From Acidobacteriota bacterium (GTDB lineage: Bacteria > Acidobacteriota > Vicinamibacteria > Vicinamibacterales > Vicinamibacteraceae): a stretch of DNA of 64,000 bases. Positions 62,519 to 64,000 of the stretch are shown here, piece by piece (positions within the stretch are counted from its first letter, which is position 1; every line of letters starts with the position of its first letter). The notes under the pieces are model-generated. The model searched no databases. It was not told the DNA's origin and saw only the letters and a list, made by a program, of their open reading frames with translations. The position numbers and the translations under genes are program-made. The stretch covers positions 62,001 to 126,000 of the forward strand of contig JADLFL010000016.1 of the NCBI GenBank assembly GCA_020845575.1. Direction: 5' to 3'.

Positions 62519-63712
62519 ATGCGGCACCACACCGTGACGATGCTCGGGGCTGGCCTGATCGGCGAGTTCTACACGCGGACGCTGCACGCGCAGCGGAGCC
62601 GCGATCGCGTGGGTGTCATCTACTCGCGCCAGCCGTCGCGCGCGGCGGAGGTCGCGCGGCGGTGGAACATCCCGCACGCCGTCACCGACATGCGCAAGGC
62701 CATCGAGCATCCTGACACGTCGGTGGTGATCGTCGCGCTCCCGAATCACCTCCACGAGGAAGCCGTGACGATGGCGGCGCAGGCGGGCAAGGCGGTGCTG
62801 TGTACCAAGCCGCTCGGCCGCACCGCGGAGGAAGCGTGGCGCATGCTCCGCACCGTCGAACAGGCAGGCGTGTTCGCCGGATACCTCGAGGATCTCTGTT
62901 ACACGCCGAAGACGCTCAAGGCCATTGCGTCAGTGCAGGAAGGCGCGGTAGGGGACGTCACGTGGGTGCGCGCACGTGAGGCACATCCCGGTCCGCACGC
63001 CGCGTGGTTCTGGGATCATCGGCTCACGGGTGGCGGCGCGATCATCGACCTCGGCTGCCACTGCATCGAGATCATCCGCAGCTTCGTCGGCAAGGGGAAC
63101 AGGCCGATCGAGGTGATGTGCTGGGCCGACACGCTGGTACACCCCGTCGAGGCCGAAGACAACGCGATCGCGCTGGTGCGGTTCGAGTCGGGTGCGATGG
63201 GACAGTTCGAGGTGAGCTGGACGTTCCGCGGAGGCATGGACCTGCGCGACGAGATCGCCGGCACGCGCGGCACGATCTGGCTGAATCACTTCCTGCGCAC
63301 CGGCTACGAGATGTTCACCGCCGCGCGCCGGCAGGGGTACATCGCCGAGAAGGCCGAGAGTGCCGACGGCTGGTTGTTCCCCGTGGGCGACGAGGTCTCC
63401 GAGCTCGGGTACGTCGACATGTTCACGGACATGTTCAACGCGCTCGAAGCCGGCAAGCCGCCGCGCGAGACGTTCTACGACGGCGTGGTGGTCAACGCGG
63501 TGATGGACGCCGCGTACAAGTCGGCCCGCAGCCGTCAGTGGACGCCCATCGACATTCCCGAATGGCGCGGGAGCGGCTCCGGCAGGATCGACGTCGCGCC
63601 CGAGATGTTCGAAGGGCAGTTCGTCATCAAGCGCGAAGTGCTGCCCGATGGCCGCGCCAGGCTCATCCTGCGCAACCCGGCCACCGGGGACTTCTCCGAA
63701 CGAATCAGATAG
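62519..63712 (+). CDS. Gfo/Idh/MocA-family oxidoreductase
   Basis: From ATG 62519 the product is 397 residues. The NAD(P) domain begins [23 protein letters not shown], then [37 protein letters not shown]; the EKP motif of the family reads TKP here. The substrate domain has [23 protein letters not shown], with the DxGxH motif, and [13 protein letters not shown]. It probably oxidises a sugar, inositol or related polyol. Its stop overlaps the stop of the convergent peptidase by 8 bp. The partial gene at the left end of the window may belong to the same family. Confidence 0.9.
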   Translation: MRHHTVTMLGAGLIGEFYTRTLHAQRSRDRVGVIYSRQPSRAAEVARRWNIPHAVTDMRKAIEHPDTSVVIVALPNHLHEEAVTMAAQAGKAVLCTKPLGRTAEEAWRMLRTVEQAGVFAGYLEDLCYTPKTLKAIASVQEGAVGDVTWVRAREAHPGPHAAWFWDHRLTGGGAIIDLGCHCIEIIRSFVGKGNRPIEVMCWADTLVHPVEAEDNAIALVRFESGAMGQFEVSWTFRGGMDLRDEIAGTRGTIWLNHFLRTGYEMFTAARRQGYIAEKAESADGWLFPVGDEVSELGYVDMFTDMFNALEAGKPPRETFYDGVVVNAVMDAAYKSARSRQWTPIDIPEWRGSGSGRIDVAPEMFEGQFVIKREVLPDGRARLILRNPATGDFSERIR

Positions 63713-64000
63713 GGCACTGCACCATGCCGCTGCCGACGTCGGCCACGTCGAAGGCGCCGGTGATGTCGTTGCGCACGCCGGACGCGATGAGCCGCGCCGT
63801 GAGTTGCGCGCCCGTCACGTCGCCGTCGGCGGCGAGCCGCTGCATCCACAACGCCGCCACGCCGGCCACGTGCGGGGTGGCCATGCTCGTGCCGCTCATT
63901 GCGACGAGCCCGCCCGTGTGCCGCGCCGACAGCACGCCCACGCCGGGACCCGAGACGAGCACGTTCGTGTTGCTGAACGGTGCCACGCGGAACTTGCTGC
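63705..64000 (-). CDS. C-terminal part of a subtilisin-like (S8) serine protease (partial)
   Basis: The frame enters from the right edge and ends at TGA 63705; about 97 residues are visible. It has [21 protein letters not shown], the usual pre-serine strand, and [18 protein letters not shown] with the catalytic serine of the S8 family. The tail ends [17 protein letters not shown]. The Asp and His of the triad lie outside the window. It is likely secreted. An ATG at 63986 exists but is internal to the fold, so the true start is beyond the window. Confidence 0.9.
   Translation of the reverse strand, partial: SKFRVAPFSNTNVLVSGPGVGVLSARHTGGLVAMSGTSMATPHVAGVAALWMQRLAADGDVTGAQLTARLIASGVRNDITGAFDVADVGSGMVQCPI

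Overview
The window is high-GC bacterial DNA, densely and bidirectionally coded, with no rRNA and four tRNA genes, all on the minus strand. The gene set includes an Oar-type TonB receptor with an N-terminal carboxypeptidase-like domain, two soluble PQQ beta-propeller dehydrogenases, a GH95 fucosidase/esterase operon, Tat-exported enzymes, a pseudokinase-TPR protein and a Ku/LigD pair. This suggests a soil Acidobacteriota, most likely of the Vicinamibacteria/Luteitalea type. The assignment is inferred from gene content, not from a marker gene.

Layout. 0-3.7 kb: tail of a probable Gfo/Idh/MocA oxidoreductase, then pyruvate carboxylase. 3.7-11.5 kb: an accessory region with lgt and glyoxalase fragments, a DUF4143 AAA ATPase behind two identical 16-bp palindromes, a methyltransferase with a beta-sandwich insert, a VapBC-like module, an AbiEi/AbiEii module, two copies of an unrecognised 26-codon ORF, a possible helicase remnant and a frameshifted serine-recombinase remnant ending at tRNA-Lys, where a piece of the tRNA 3' end is duplicated. 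11.8-21 kb: a YtxH protein, a PQQ dehydrogenase, an exported protein, tRNA-Arg(TCG), and an operon of Tat-signal DegT aminotransferase, GH95 fucosidase and exported esterase. 21-23 kb: arsR-arsM and tRNA-Arg(CCG). 23-34 kb: PIG-V-like mannosyltransferase, hybrid histidine kinase divergent from a 1,094-aa TonB receptor, two adjacent rhomboid proteases, a second PQQ dehydrogenase. 34-40 kb: two overlapping unknown genes, LigD divergent from Ku, TerC with a small membrane protein. 40-54.9 kb: exported protein, pseudokinase-TPR protein, HerA-like ATPase, AsmA-like protein, a giant GT/DUF2298 membrane protein, and a GT4-epimerase-methyltransferase operon. 55-64 kb: tRNA-His with tandem repeats, a second hybrid kinase, GlnRS, universal stress protein, ROK kinase, acyltransferase-like membrane protein, a Gfo/Idh/MocA oxidoreductase and the end of a subtilase.

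How genes work together. The fucosidase, esterase and aminotransferase form one translationally coupled unit for exported carbohydrate processing; the TonB receptor, PQQ enzymes and ROK kinase fit the same saprophytic lifestyle. Ku and LigD form a bacterial end-joining pair. ArsR and ArsM form an arsenic-methylation operon. The GT/DUF2298 gene and the divergent GT4-SDR-MT operon probably build an envelope glycan. The most unusual material is non-genic: partial copies of tRNA 3' ends about 96-99 bp downstream of three of the four tRNA genes, heptanucleotide tandem repeats in several gaps, a repeat hairpin inserted in frame in ligD, and the duplicated 26-codon ORF, whose two copies differ mostly by synonymous changes.
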